DNA from: Bryobacterales bacterium
GTDB taxonomy: Bacteria; Acidobacteriota; Terriglobia; Bryobacterales; Bryobacteraceae
Length of the DNA stretch: 14,517 bases
Reading direction: 5' to 3'
Assembly (NCBI GenBank): GCA_003142355.1
Contig: PLMF01000309.1
Location: forward strand, 1-14,517
Shown: positions 6,566 to 14,198 of the stretch, in pieces
Position numbering within the stretch: the stretch's first letter is position 1
Layout: every line of letters starts with the position of its first letter
Translations under genes and position numbers: made by a program
The notes under the pieces: generated by a model
Seen by the model: the letters and a program-made list of their open reading frames with translations, nothing else
What the model was told of the DNA's origin: nothing
The model's database searches: none

Positions 6566-8254
6566 CTAAGAAAGCAGGATCTTCCGCACTTCACCTTCCG
6601 GATCGTCCACCATGCGGCAGCGGTTATCGAACACCATCGTCGGGCAGCGGTTGGCATCGGTGGGTGTCCAGGTCAGGCCTGGTTGGCTGGGATTTCCGGT
6701 GCGGGCGAAATTCGCCCAGGCCGTCGCCGTCTTCTTCGCCAGTTCCCGCGCTTCGGGTGTGTTCCCTGTGCCCTGTTCGCAGCGCTTCGTGTTATCGAAG
6801 CAGAAGGCCAGCTCGGCCGTGTGCCATGCGCCCGCGTCCTCCAGCATCGGCGATTGCCAGGTGAAGTAGTATGCATAGACCGGCGCGCCCTTCTGGTCGT
6901 ATTTCATCTTGGCCATGCGCGTGACGTTGTTGCGCACCAAAAGGCCGCTCACGCCGTAGGACAGGGTTCGGATGCTCTTCTCCGGGTGTGCCTTCTTCAT
7001 GGCGGCGATCAGGGCGCTCGCCTTGGCTTCGCCCACGGTGCCTGCCAGGGTAGCATGCCACTCCGCCTCGGTCGGCTGGGAAGACATGCGATTGCCTTCT
7101 TCGCTGACCGAGCCGATCAGCATCGGCACGCTCTTGGAAATCTCGGGAGCGGCCTCGTAGAACGAGCGCACCGTGACCACGCGGCCATCGAGGGTTGGCC
7201 CCATCCCGACGCGCGGCGTGGACCCCGCCGGCGCGCCCATCCCGAGGGTGCGCGGCGCAGGCCCATTGATTTTGGCGGCGGCGGCGTTCGCGGCCGCATT
7301 CAGTTTGGACCACTCCATCTTCTGCAGCGAGGCGAGGTCGTTCGACGCCAGGCCGAGCTCCGTCATGATCTTTCTGGACAACTCTCTGGACTGCTCGGCG
7401 CTGGGAGGGTTGCCGCCTCCGCCCGACTGCACCGAGGCGCGCTGGAACAGTCCCGCGGCCGAGGGCATTCCCATCAGACAGGTCACCTTGGAGCCGCCGC
7501 CCGACTGGCCGTAGATCATGACTTTGTCGGGATCGCCGCCGAAATTCGAAATGTTCTCGCGGACCCATTTCAGCGAGGCCACCAAGTCCGTCATGCCGGC
7601 GTTTACCGAATCGCTGTATGCCGGTCCGCCGATCTCGGATACATCGAAGAATCCGAGGATGTTGAGGCGGTGATTGACCGTTACCACCACCACATCGTGA
7701 TAGCGGGCCATCTGCGCGCCTTCTTGTGACGGCAGCTCATAGGACGAGCCGAAGCTGAAACCGCCGCCATGAAAATACACCATCACCGGCCGCTTGCCGG
7801 TCAGCGAGGAGGTCCAAACATTCAGCTTGAGCATGTCTTCGCTCATGTAGCCGTCGTCCCAGTCCTGGAGGAACGATTGCTCGATCCCCGTGAAGTCATG
7901 CAGGCGCTGGGGGCAATTGGCGCCATAGATCAGAGCGGGGTACTCGCCGTCCCAAGGCGTGGGTGATTTCGCCGGAAGCCATCGATTCTCCGCGCCGGTA
8001 TTCTGGCCATACGGTATGCCCTTGAACGTGAAAACGCCCGCATCGACGTACCCGCGGACCTTTCCATATTGGGTTTTCGCCACTGCTGAACGAGGCGTCG
8101 AGCAGTTGCCGGGAGCCTGATGCGCCGCGGTCTTGGTGCTATCCGACGCCATGGCGGGCAGCCCCAGCGCGGCTCCCATTCCTGCCGTTGCCGGCAGGAG
8201 CAGCGCCTGACGGCGATTCATTGTCGTAGGATTCTCGGAATTTGATTTGGACAT
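6566..8254 (-). CDS. Tat-exported type-B carboxylesterase (alpha/beta hydrolase)
   Basis: The 562-residue protein is a carboxylesterase/lipase type-B family member that hydrolyses carboxylic esters, plausibly acyl decorations on plant polysaccharides. Visible features are SEDMLKLNVW, the oxyanion-hole HGGGFSFG, the nucleophile elbow GQSGGG with S251, the acid E386 in SVSEEGN, and H478 in AWHTAELAF, completing the Ser-Glu-His triad. Length is normal for the family. The N terminus has MNRRQALLLPATAGMGAALG after a short polar lead, a Tat-like signal with RR at 14-15. The start at 8254 is supported by AAGGAGA seven or so bases upstream; an internal ATG at 8221 would still keep the signal but lacks such a site. 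A 35-codon ORF (8373-8266) ends 11 bases before this start with the ribosome site in between, which suggests coupled translation. A LacI-type palindrome sits at the predicted promoter. Substrate unknown. Confidence 0.9.
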   Translation of the reverse strand: MSKSNSENPTTMNRRQALLLPATAGMGAALGLPAMASDSTKTAAHQAPGNCSTPRSAVAKTQYGKVRGYVDAGVFTFKGIPYGQNTGAENRWLPAKSPTPWDGEYPALIYGANCPQRLHDFTGIEQSFLQDWDDGYMSEDMLKLNVWTSSLTGKRPVMVYFHGGGFSFGSSYELPSQEGAQMARYHDVVVVTVNHRLNILGFFDVSEIGGPAYSDSVNAGMTDLVASLKWVRENISNFGGDPDKVMIYGQSGGGSKVTCLMGMPSAAGLFQRASVQSGGGGNPPSAEQSRELSRKIMTELGLASNDLASLQKMEWSKLNAAANAAAAKINGPAPRTLGMGAPAGSTPRVGMGPTLDGRVVTVRSFYEAAPEISKSVPMLIGSVSEEGNRMSSQPTEAEWHATLAGTVGEAKASALIAAMKKAHPEKSIRTLSYGVSGLLVRNNVTRMAKMKYDQKGAPVYAYYFTWQSPMLEDAGAWHTAELAFCFDNTKRCEQGTGNTPEARELAKKTATAWANFARTGNPSQPGLTWTPTDANRCPTMVFDNRCRMVDDPEGEVRKILLS

Positions 8255-8265
8255 TGCGTCTCCTT

Positions 8266-8373
8266 TCAGGGTCCTGCACAGTTTCGGATTCCGCCCGAAC
8301 GTCGCCGGGCCGCGGCCACTGTCAACGCCGGAAGGACCGCGCCGACAACCAGCGCCAACGGATGTCCGGACAT
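8266..8373 (-). CDS. Small ORF of 35 residues ahead of the esterase (leader peptide or small membrane protein)
   Basis: On the minus strand AGGAG (8382-8378) sits four bases before an ATG at 8373, and the frame runs 35 codons to TGA at 8268-8266. The stop is followed at once by AAGGAGA and the esterase ATG, an arrangement typical of translational coupling. The product starts MSGHPLALVVGAVLPALT, has a hydrophobic stretch of about 18 residues, then an ARRRSGG basic segment. This would suit a single membrane pass with positive C-terminal flank, or a translated leader. I know no homologue. It could be a chance ORF; the two well-placed ribosome sites are the main support. Confidence 0.45.
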   Translation of the reverse strand: MSGHPLALVVGAVLPALTVAAARRRSGGIRNCAGP

Positions 8374-8397
8374 CTTGCTCCTGTATCGAATAGTCAG

Positions 8398-8411
8398 TGT
8401 AAGCGCTTGCC
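8398..8411. promoter_or_regulatory. LacI/GalR-type operator, left copy (TGTAAGCGCTTGCC)
   Basis: This 14-mer matches the general LacI-family operator form TGTAA-gCGc-TTACA, with a perfect central AAGCGCTT palindrome (8401-8408). It covers the expected transcription start of a minus-strand promoter (8441-8413) that would drive the small ORF and esterase, a classic repressor position. A second such site is centred 83 bases to the right. No LacI-type regulator gene lies in the window, so the regulator is unknown. Confidence 0.5.
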
Positions 8412-8412
8412 G

Positions 8413-8441
8413 ATCTTAGCGCTCACCGCTCCAAAAGTAAA
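8413..8441 (-). promoter_or_regulatory. Possible sigma-70-like promoter for the esterase unit
   Basis: On the minus strand TTTACT (8441-8436) and TAAGAT (8418-8413) are separated by exactly 17 bases, giving 4/6 matches each to the -35 and -10 consensus. The predicted start point falls near 8406, inside the left LacI-like operator. Start of the 35-codon ORF is about 33 bases further on. Moderate matches only; direct transcript data would decide. Confidence 0.35.
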
Positions 8442-8467
8442 GTCGATGCCGCTCGCGGAAGCATCGC

Positions 8468-8496
8468 TTGTGGTTGACCGTGCAAGCGGTTACAAT
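8468..8496 (+). promoter_or_regulatory. Possible promoter driving the GH95 remnant
   Basis: TTGTGG (8468-8473) and TACAAT (8491-8496) lie 17 bases apart. The -10 is a 5/6 match; the -35 shares only the first three bases. The right LacI-like operator (8481-8494) overlaps the spacer and the -10, where a bound repressor would block polymerase. The promoter appears to survive although the gene it would have served is truncated. Confidence 0.38.
8481..8494. promoter_or_regulatory. LacI/GalR-type operator, right copy (TGCAAGCGGTTACA)
   Basis: The 14-mer has the outer halves TGCAA and TTACA around GCGG and reads TGTAACCGCTTGCA on the other strand, a form close to known LacI-family operators. It overlaps the spacer and -10 of the rightward promoter. 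Centre-to-centre distance from the left copy is 83 bases, near eight helical turns, so a repressor tetramer or two dimers could bind the same face. Confidence 0.5.
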
Positions 8497-8552
8497 GCTC
8501 GCCATGGCTGCGGCACGCATGCGATCGCGAAAGCTGCAAGGCGTCCGTCGCT

Positions 8553-8945
8553 ATGGCCGCGGCAGCTCCGCTCTCGGCCGCCGACCCTGTGCTGTGGTAC
8601 CGGCACGCGGCGCAAAAATGGGGCGACGCACTTCCGGTCGGGAATGGCCGGCTCGGCGGAATGGTGTTTGGGGAAATCGCCAAAGAGCACATCCAGTTGA
8701 ACGAAGATACGGTCTGGAACGGCAGGAAGCGCGACCGCATCAATCCGGAAGCGCTCAAGGCCTTGCCCGAGGTTCAAGCCGATCGATTGGGTCTCTCAGG
8801 TGTCCGTCGCATGACGCATTCGGCACTATCCGCTGGACATTTCGGCATAGAACTGCATACAGTGGTCAATCTGGAGAGAGGGTCATTCTGGTTGTGGGTA
8901 CCAATATCGGAAATCCCGCGAAGGGTTGCGAAAGGCCTGCTATGA
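8553..8945 (+). pseudogene. Truncated GH95 alpha-L-fucosidase: N-terminal remnant fused to unrelated tail
   Basis: The first 74 or so codons match the start of GH95 alpha-L-fucosidases: ADPVLWYRHAAQKWGDALP, VGNGRLGGMVFG, EHIQLNEDTVW and NPEALKALPEV. Full enzymes of this family are about 750-800 residues, so more than 90 percent is missing, including the catalytic (alpha/alpha)6 barrel. After about 8775 the frame stays open for some 55 codons with no resemblance to GH95 and stops at 8943-8945. The N terminus is also short: only MAAAAPLSA remains of a presumed signal peptide and no good ribosome site precedes 8553. A deletion that joined the GH95 start to the 5' flank of the next gene would explain this. 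The stop overlaps the start of the following gene as ATGA (8942-8945), so the remnant may still be translated ahead of it. Confidence is high for the family, moderate for the exact breakpoint. Confidence 0.75.
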
Positions 8946-9682
8946 ACACGCTCCGCAAAATTGTGATGCCGGCAATCGGCGTCCTGGCTGTATTGGCGTT
9001 TGAAGTCTTTTCCGCCGCGTCCGGCAGTGCTGCGCCAGCCGCTGCGCCCGACGATGCTTCTCGCAGCATCGCGCCTTACTTCACGCCGGCTACGTCGTCC
9101 CCCAAGGCGCCGGATACCGACGGCTTCCTCCAGCGCTGGCTGCTTCTCGAGCCGATCAACAAGCCCAACCGCACCAACACCGTGTTTACCGACAGCTACG
9201 TCCGGAACGCCTTCAATACTGAGTACTTCCCCAACCAGTCCACCGTCATTCCGCGCGACGGCGAAAAGGTGAAGGTTGGCGACCAGGAACTCGCATGGCA
9301 TGCTCTGGATTCGGCCAATTTCAACGTCAAGCTGTTTCGCTTCGCCTATGGCCTGAACAAGCCGACTTACGGCGTCATCTTCTGGGCCGTGACCGTCGTC
9401 AACAGCCCGCGTGAGATCAAGGACGCCCGCATAGCCGTCGGCTCCAACTCGGCTTCCATGTGGTGGCTCAATGGCAAGGAAGCCGTCAACCTCTTCGGCG
9501 ACCGCCGGATGGTGATGGATGACTGCGTCTCCAAACGGCTCACGCTCAATAAGGGCCGGAACGTCATTCGCGGCGCCGTCATCAACGGCCCCGGCTTGAG
9601 TGACTTCTGCGTCCGCTTTATCGGTGAGAACGGTGAACCGATCAAGGATATCACCCTAAGCCTTGAGAACGCTGGAAAATAA
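8942..9682 (+). CDS. Secreted beta-rich protein of unknown function, carbohydrate-binding-like
   Basis: The predicted protein has 246 residues, with a Sec-type signal (MNTLRKIVMPAIGVLAVLAF, then a small-residue stretch ending near 32) and no catalytic motif I can identify. Its body contains FLQRWLLLEPI, VTVVNSPREIKDARIAVG, SASMWWLNGKEA and LTLNKGRNVIRGAVINGPG. The alternating pattern, the 'W-L-N-G-K' turn and 'L-x-x-G-x-N' strand are typical of beta-sandwich, PA14/CBM-like or galactose-binding-like modules found in carbohydrate enzymes. I have a general memory of similar segments with secreted esterases, but cannot confirm it. AAAGG (8931-8935) precedes the ATG by 6 bases. Its start overlaps the GH95-remnant stop, and it ends 47 bases before the preferred GH43 start, so it is probably co-transcribed with GH43. 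A role in binding arabinan or assisting GH43 is inferred from position only. Confidence 0.7.
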   Translation: MNTLRKIVMPAIGVLAVLAFEVFSAASGSAAPAAAPDDASRSIAPYFTPATSSPKAPDTDGFLQRWLLLEPINKPNRTNTVFTDSYVRNAFNTEYFPNQSTVIPRDGEKVKVGDQELAWHALDSANFNVKLFRFAYGLNKPTYGVIFWAVTVVNSPREIKDARIAVGSNSASMWWLNGKEAVNLFGDRRMVMDDCVSKRLTLNKGRNVIRGAVINGPGLSDFCVRFIGENGEPIKDITLSLENAGK

Positions 9683-9729
9683 TGACTCGTCCTGTTCGTG
9701 GTCTCTATCGTCTTGTTCGCGGAGCTTCT

Positions 9730-11184
9730 ATGAAATCCTACATTCTGGCCGCAACGGTTCTTCTGGCCGCGGCGGTTCGTACCCTGCCTGCACAGGCGCC
9801 GGCGCTGGACGGCGAGCCCTACATCCACGATCCCTCGACCATCATGATGTGCGAGGGCAAGTTTTACACTTTCGGCACCGGCGGTGGCGGCTTGATATCC
9901 GACGATGGCTGGACTTGGCACACCGGGGCCGTGCGCCCCGGCGGCGGAGTGGCCCCCGACGTCATCCACATCGGGGATCGCTACTACGTGAGCTATGCCA
10001 GGGGAGGAGGCGGATTAGCAGGTGGGCATGCCAGCGATGTCCACGTCATGTGGACCAAGACGCTCGACCCCAAGTCCCCCGACTTCGGATTTAATGACGA
10101 CACCGTCGTCGCCTCGTCTGACGGCGTCGAGGACTGCGATGCCATAGATCCGGCGTTCTTACTCGATCCCACCGATGGCCGGCTGTGGCTCAGCTACGGG
10201 ACCTACTTCGGCTACATCCGCCTCGTCGAGCTCGATCCCAAAACGGCCAAACGCATCCCCGGCAACCAGCCCATCAACATCGCCATCGACATGGAAGCCA
10301 CGGCGATGATGTATCGCGACGGCTGGTACTACCTCCTGGGCACTCACGGCACATGCTGCGACGGCGCCAACTCGACCTATAACATCCGCGTGGCCCGCTC
10401 CAGGAAAGTGACAGGCCCCTTCCTGGATAACATGGGCATTGACACGCTCAAAGGCGGCGGCAAGCTCTTCGTGGCCGCCAGCGGCCGCTTCGTCGGGGCC
10501 GGCCACTTCGGCCTGTTGGACCTGGGCGATGGCGTGCAGAAATTCTCCTGTCATTACGAGGCTGACCTGGACCGCAGCGGCCGCAGCGTGCTGGACATTC
10601 GCCCGCTGCTCTGGAAGGACGGATGGCCCCTTGCCGGCGACAATTTCCAGGCAGGCACCTATGAGATCGAGTCCGAACGCAAAGGCTATGCGCTGGAACT
10701 GGCTGTGGATTTCGTGCGGATGGACCGCGGCGGACGCGGCGGACGCGGCGCCCCTGCCGGCCCCGTGACCCCGGTTCCGTTCCAGGAGCTCGCCCAGGTA
10801 TCAACGAACTGGCCGGCCGGCAACATCGACATTCGCATGGGCGACTTCATGTTCCGGCCCCATCAGAAGTGGACCGTCACGCCCGTCGCCAACGCCGGCG
10901 GCTATCCCGGCTCGCCCTATTTCAAGATCGCAATCGCCGGCACCGATCGCACGTTGGCTGCAACCGCTGACGGTGAAGTTGTGGCGGTTCCCGCCTATAC
11001 TGGCAGCCCCGAACAACTGTGGCGCATCGATCAGTTGACCGATGGCACTTACCGCATCATGCCCAAGTCGATGCCCAATTCCAAGGAACTCGTGGCCCTC
11101 ACCGCGGTGGGCGGCAGTACGCCGACGCTGGCCAAGTTCGACCCCAAGAGCGACAAGGCGCGCTGGAACTTCAAAAAGCCGTGA
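9730..11184 (+). CDS. Secreted GH43 arabinan-active enzyme with ricin-like C-terminal domain
   Basis: The 484-residue product has a GH43 five-bladed propeller expected to cleave alpha-L-arabinofuranosyl links (endo-arabinanase or arabinofuranosidase). The three acidic residues are visible: base D34 in YIHDPST, D140 in DAIDPAFLLD, and acid E189 in DMEATAMMYRDGWYYL. HYEAD and RPLLWKDGWPLAGDNF near the end of the catalytic part resemble arabinanases. A DRGGRGGRGAPAG linker (332-345) leads to a C-terminal domain of about 110 residues with AATADGEVVAV, PEQLWRIDQLTDGTYRI and KARWNFKKP, a ricin/CBM13-type beta-trefoil pattern but only one or two repeats are clear. Signal peptide: MKSYILAATVLLAAAVRTLPAQA, cut after AQA. 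The start at 9730 is preferred for GGAG (9721-9724) and the clean signal; an in-frame ATG at 9682, overlapping the previous stop (TAATG), would add 16 basic residues. DMEATAMM replaces the usual EAP/EG context of the acid, so specificity is uncertain. Confidence 0.87.
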   Translation: MKSYILAATVLLAAAVRTLPAQAPALDGEPYIHDPSTIMMCEGKFYTFGTGGGGLISDDGWTWHTGAVRPGGGVAPDVIHIGDRYYVSYARGGGGLAGGHASDVHVMWTKTLDPKSPDFGFNDDTVVASSDGVEDCDAIDPAFLLDPTDGRLWLSYGTYFGYIRLVELDPKTAKRIPGNQPINIAIDMEATAMMYRDGWYYLLGTHGTCCDGANSTYNIRVARSRKVTGPFLDNMGIDTLKGGGKLFVAASGRFVGAGHFGLLDLGDGVQKFSCHYEADLDRSGRSVLDIRPLLWKDGWPLAGDNFQAGTYEIESERKGYALELAVDFVRMDRGGRGGRGAPAGPVTPVPFQELAQVSTNWPAGNIDIRMGDFMFRPHQKWTVTPVANAGGYPGSPYFKIAIAGTDRTLAATADGEVVAVPAYTGSPEQLWRIDQLTDGTYRIMPKSMPNSKELVALTAVGGSTPTLAKFDPKSDKARWNFKKP

Positions 11185-11249
11185 AGTCGGCAGGCCAAAT
11201 TGTCGGCAATATGGCCGGCTGATGTTCGAGCTCTGAGGAGAAGAACATC

Positions 11250-12209
11250 ATGAAAGCGCTTCTCTACGACCAGTACGGTTCAACGGAAGGTCTGGAGATC
11301 AGGGAAATCGAAAGACCCACCCCGAAGAAGAACGAAGTCCTGGTCAGGGTCCACGCCGTATCCGTCAACGATTGGGATTTGGGGCTCGTTCACGGCCAGG
11401 GCGTGAATCGGATGATCGGGGGTCTCTTTGGACCTAAGAAGATCATCGGAAGCGACGTAGCAGGGCGAGTGGTAGGCGTCGGGAGTGAAGTGAAACGATT
11501 CCGGCCCGGTGACGCAGTGTTTGGTGATTTGTGCCGAAGCGGGTTTGGTGGGTTTGCGGAGTATGTGTGCGCCCGCGAAAGCGCACTCGCGCTAAAACCG
11601 GAACGCATGACCTTTGAACAAGCCGCGGCGATCCCGCAGGCGGGAACGCTGGCCTATCAGGGCCTGTTCGCGAGAGGGCCGCTTAAACCCGGGCAAAAGG
11701 TGTTGATCAATGGCGCCGGCGGCGGTGTCGGGACGTTTGCAGTCCAGATCGCCAAGGTACGTGACGTTGAAGTAACTGGCGTCGATAGCGCGGAGAAGTT
11801 GGACATGATGCGGTCCATCGGTTTTGACCACGTCATCGACTACCGAACCGAAGATTTCACGAAGAGCGGCAAACGCTACGACCTGATTCTGGATACCAAG
11901 ACCAATCGTTCGCTGTTCGATTACCTGCACGCGCTCAATCCCGGCGGGACGTACGTTACGCTCGGCGGAACCTCGCATTTGGCGCAAGTCGGCCTGCTGG
12001 GTCCCTGGATTGGACGGCTGATCAAGAAGAGAGTCTTTCTTGTGATGTTGAAACCGAACAAGGGCCTGCCCTACCTGTGCGCACTGTTTGATGCCGGCAA
12101 GCTTCTGCCTGTGATCGATGGGCCTTACAGGTTCAGTCACGCGCGTGAGGCCATCCGCCTTTTCGAGGCGGCGAGGCACCGAGGCAAGATCGTCATCACC
12201 ATCGACTGA
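11250..12209 (+). CDS. Zinc-less MDR-family NAD(P)-dependent quinone oxidoreductase/alcohol dehydrogenase-like
   Basis: The 319-residue protein is a medium-chain dehydrogenase/reductase. An N-terminal GroES-like domain (MKALLYDQYGSTEGLEIREI, SVNDWDLGLVHG, GSDVAGRVVGVG) is followed by the nucleotide-binding motif NGAGGGVGTFAVQIAK with glycines 155-161. The catalytic and structural zinc cysteines of true alcohol dehydrogenases are absent, so it belongs to the quinone-oxidoreductase-like branch that reduces quinones or activated enones with NAD(P)H. There is no signal peptide, making it one of the few cytoplasmic proteins here. AGGAGA (11236-11241) precedes the ATG by 8 bases, 65 bases after the GH43 gene. 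Its codon use looks less extremely GC-biased in places (for example GGGGCTCGTT, GTGTTTGGTGATTTG) than its neighbours. The link to polysaccharide use is unclear; it may be an unrelated passenger. It converges with the GH127/146 gene, with 33 bases between stops. Confidence 0.88.
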   Translation: MKALLYDQYGSTEGLEIREIERPTPKKNEVLVRVHAVSVNDWDLGLVHGQGVNRMIGGLFGPKKIIGSDVAGRVVGVGSEVKRFRPGDAVFGDLCRSGFGGFAEYVCARESALALKPERMTFEQAAAIPQAGTLAYQGLFARGPLKPGQKVLINGAGGGVGTFAVQIAKVRDVEVTGVDSAEKLDMMRSIGFDHVIDYRTEDFTKSGKRYDLILDTKTNRSLFDYLHALNPGGTYVTLGGTSHLAQVGLLGPWIGRLIKKRVFLVMLKPNKGLPYLCALFDAGKLLPVIDGPYRFSHAREAIRLFEAARHRGKIVITID

Positions 12210-12242
12210 GAGCGCTGCGAATGGCGATTTACCGAACCCCGA

Positions 12243-14198
12243 TTACGACACAGTCCAGTAAGTGGCGTATCTTCCCCACAACTGGTTCAAGGGTTTCAGC
12301 GTAACGCCGCTTTCTGATCCCGCGGCGTGGAACGTCAGTGGCGCGGAGCCATCCCGCTTGATCCAGTCTTCGGGCTTCTTCCCCGAGGCGTGCAACTCGG
12401 GCACGCTCATTGGAATCTTGCCGGCCGCGGGACCCTGCTGGTCGAGGATCAACTCTTCCGTGAGTCCCTGAGCGCCGAGGTCGCCGGCCAGAACGACGGG
12501 TCCATACAGAAAAGCCTGCACGCGCGGTTCGTCGGGGAAGGGCTCGGCCGCCAGGCTCATGGGAAGCTCCAGGTCGACGCGGTCGCCCTTCTTCCATGCG
12601 CGAGCGATGCTGAGATAGCTGCCCGCTCCGGGCGTCGCTTCCAGGAGACGGCCATTGACCTTGACCGCCGCGGCGGAGGTCCACGATGGAATCCTCAGGC
12701 GCAGCGTCCAGGCCGATGCCGGCGCCCTCGTAATGGTAAAAGATGTGCCAGGCTCGTCCGGAAATCGCGTGTCCTGCCGCAACCCGATCGCGCGTTCGCG
12801 ATCATCCAACTCCGAGGCGATGTACAGGTTCGCTGTAATGCCCCGCTCGTCGCGGTAGTAAATGCTGTCGTTCAATTTCGAGTACTCTTCGAACGCCGTG
12901 CCTGTACAGCACCAGAACGATTTGTCTTCCGCGCACAGCCCCTTCCACGCTCCGGGCGCCGTGGACAGGAAGTAGACGGTATGGCCAGTCTCGGGCTGGA
13001 TTGCGCCCAGCCGGTGATTGAACAGATTGCGCTCGTAGTAGTCGAAGTAGCGCGGATCTCCGGTCCACGAGTAGAGGTGGCGCGTCAACTTCATCATGTT
13101 GTAAGAGCAGCAGCACTCCTGGTGATGCGTGGCCACCCGCCACTCCGCCGCCAGGCGGCCCGGAGAGGTCAACCAGTGCTCGTTATTGCTGCTTCCGCCG
13201 GTGGCATACGTCCGCGCCGATGCCACCGCGTACCAGAAGAACTCCGCTACGTCGTGGAACCGCGGATCGCCGGTCAGCTCGAATCGCCGGGCTGCGCCGA
13301 TCACCTGCGGAACGTGCGTGTTCATGTGAAGCCCGCGCAGTTCGTCCCGGTGCTGCGCGAGCGGGGTGAGGAACTCCTTCTTGTTGAATCGGTCGCCCGC
13401 TTTCGCCCAGCGATCGTCGTTGGTGGCGGCGGCAAGATTGTAAAGCGCCTCGCTCATTCCGCCGAATTCAACCCGCAGGATCTCCTGCATGTGGGCCTCC
13501 GGCTTGGAAGCGCTCCATTCGTCGGCCCAGGCAGCCATGCCGCTGGCGACTTCGAGCGCCTGCTTGTTGCCGGCATGGAAGTACATGTCGAGCACGCCCG
13601 CCAGGATCTTGTGGTAGGTATAGAACGGCGCCCAGACGTTTCTTCCTTTGTCCAGGCGATCGTAGAATTCGGTGGGATACGCGCTCAGGTAGCCGCCCGC
13701 CAGTTTAGCCTGGCACTTGGCGAGTTCAGCTACGATTTCATCGCCGCGCGCCTTCACTTCCGCATCACCAGCCGATGCGGCCCGCAGGGCGCACGCGGAC
13801 AGATAGTGTCCCGTGGTATGGCCGCGAAGCTCGCCGTTAGGCGCTTCCCATCCGCCAAGCGGCTGCGCGGAACTGGCGAGGCCGGCGTTCAGGCGAAACG
13901 TGTGCAGAAGCCGGTCCGGCGCAATGCGCATCATGTACGCGCGGTTGTAGTCCGCGGCCTGCTTGCACGGGCCAGCCAGGAGGCGCACCTGCGATATAGG
14001 GTAAGGCGTGATGCGCAGTTCGGCGTCTTTCCGCGTGAAGACGAGAGTTTCGGCGAACGGCAGCGGTTCGACCGGCTGCGGCCGTCTGCCCATCGCGGGC
14101 GGAGCCGGCGAGGCTGCCGGTTGCTGCGCGAGAGTTGTAGCCGAACCCGCGATTGCGGCTGCAAAGAGCCGCCTGGTCCATTTAGGCTCGTTGTTCAT
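12243..14198 (-). CDS. Tat-exported GH127/GH146-type beta-L-arabinofuranosidase (DUF1680 family)
   Basis: The 651-residue product belongs to the clan of cysteine-dependent beta-L-arabinofuranosidases, which release beta-linked arabinofuranose from hydroxyproline-linked arabinosides or pectic chains. Signatures are RGHTTGHYLSACA, YTYHKILAGVLDMY, HHQECCCSYNMMKL and FWCCTGTAFEEYSKLNDSIYY. E361, C363, C430 and C431 correspond to the zinc-binding Glu-Cys-Cys-Cys set of Bifidobacterium HypBA1, one of the last pair being the nucleophile. The CCTGT-x-x-E-x-x-SK-x-x-DSIY form is closer, in my memory, to GH146 than to HypBA1. The N terminus has TRRLFAAAIAGSA, a Tat-type signal, then a Pro/Ala-rich linker (30-45). 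AGGA lies six bases before the ATG. A beta-rich C-terminal part (LRLRIPSW, AFLYGPVVLAGDLG) is normal for the family. It is divergent from the GH29 gene, sharing a 143-base promoter region. Confidence 0.9.
   Translation of the reverse strand: MNNEPKWTRRLFAAAIAGSATTLAQQPAASPAPPAMGRRPQPVEPLPFAETLVFTRKDAELRITPYPISQVRLLAGPCKQAADYNRAYMMRIAPDRLLHTFRLNAGLASSAQPLGGWEAPNGELRGHTTGHYLSACALRAASAGDAEVKARGDEIVAELAKCQAKLAGGYLSAYPTEFYDRLDKGRNVWAPFYTYHKILAGVLDMYFHAGNKQALEVASGMAAWADEWSASKPEAHMQEILRVEFGGMSEALYNLAAATNDDRWAKAGDRFNKKEFLTPLAQHRDELRGLHMNTHVPQVIGAARRFELTGDPRFHDVAEFFWYAVASARTYATGGSSNNEHWLTSPGRLAAEWRVATHHQECCCSYNMMKLTRHLYSWTGDPRYFDYYERNLFNHRLGAIQPETGHTVYFLSTAPGAWKGLCAEDKSFWCCTGTAFEEYSKLNDSIYYRDERGITANLYIASELDDRERAIGLRQDTRFPDEPGTSFTITRAPASAWTLRLRIPSWTSAAAVKVNGRLLEATPGAGSYLSIARAWKKGDRVDLELPMSLAAEPFPDEPRVQAFLYGPVVLAGDLGAQGLTEELILDQQGPAAGKIPMSVPELHASGKKPEDWIKRDGSAPLTFHAAGSESGVTLKPLNQLWGRYATYWTVS

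Noticed and set aside
4915..6657. 580-codon open frame on the minus strand opposite GH51
   Set aside because: GC-rich codon bias keeps the opposite frame open; the translation has no domain pattern, and the plus strand encodes a clear GH51 with both catalytic residues.
6221..7729. 502-codon plus-strand open frame spanning the GH51 end and the esterase
   Set aside because: It overlaps two well-supported genes in other frames and reads as low-complexity Arg/His/Ala.
8468..8941. Upstream in-frame extension of the 8942 gene
   Set aside because: This frame runs across the GH95-matching sequence out of frame and is arginine-rich; a signal peptide begins cleanly at 8942.
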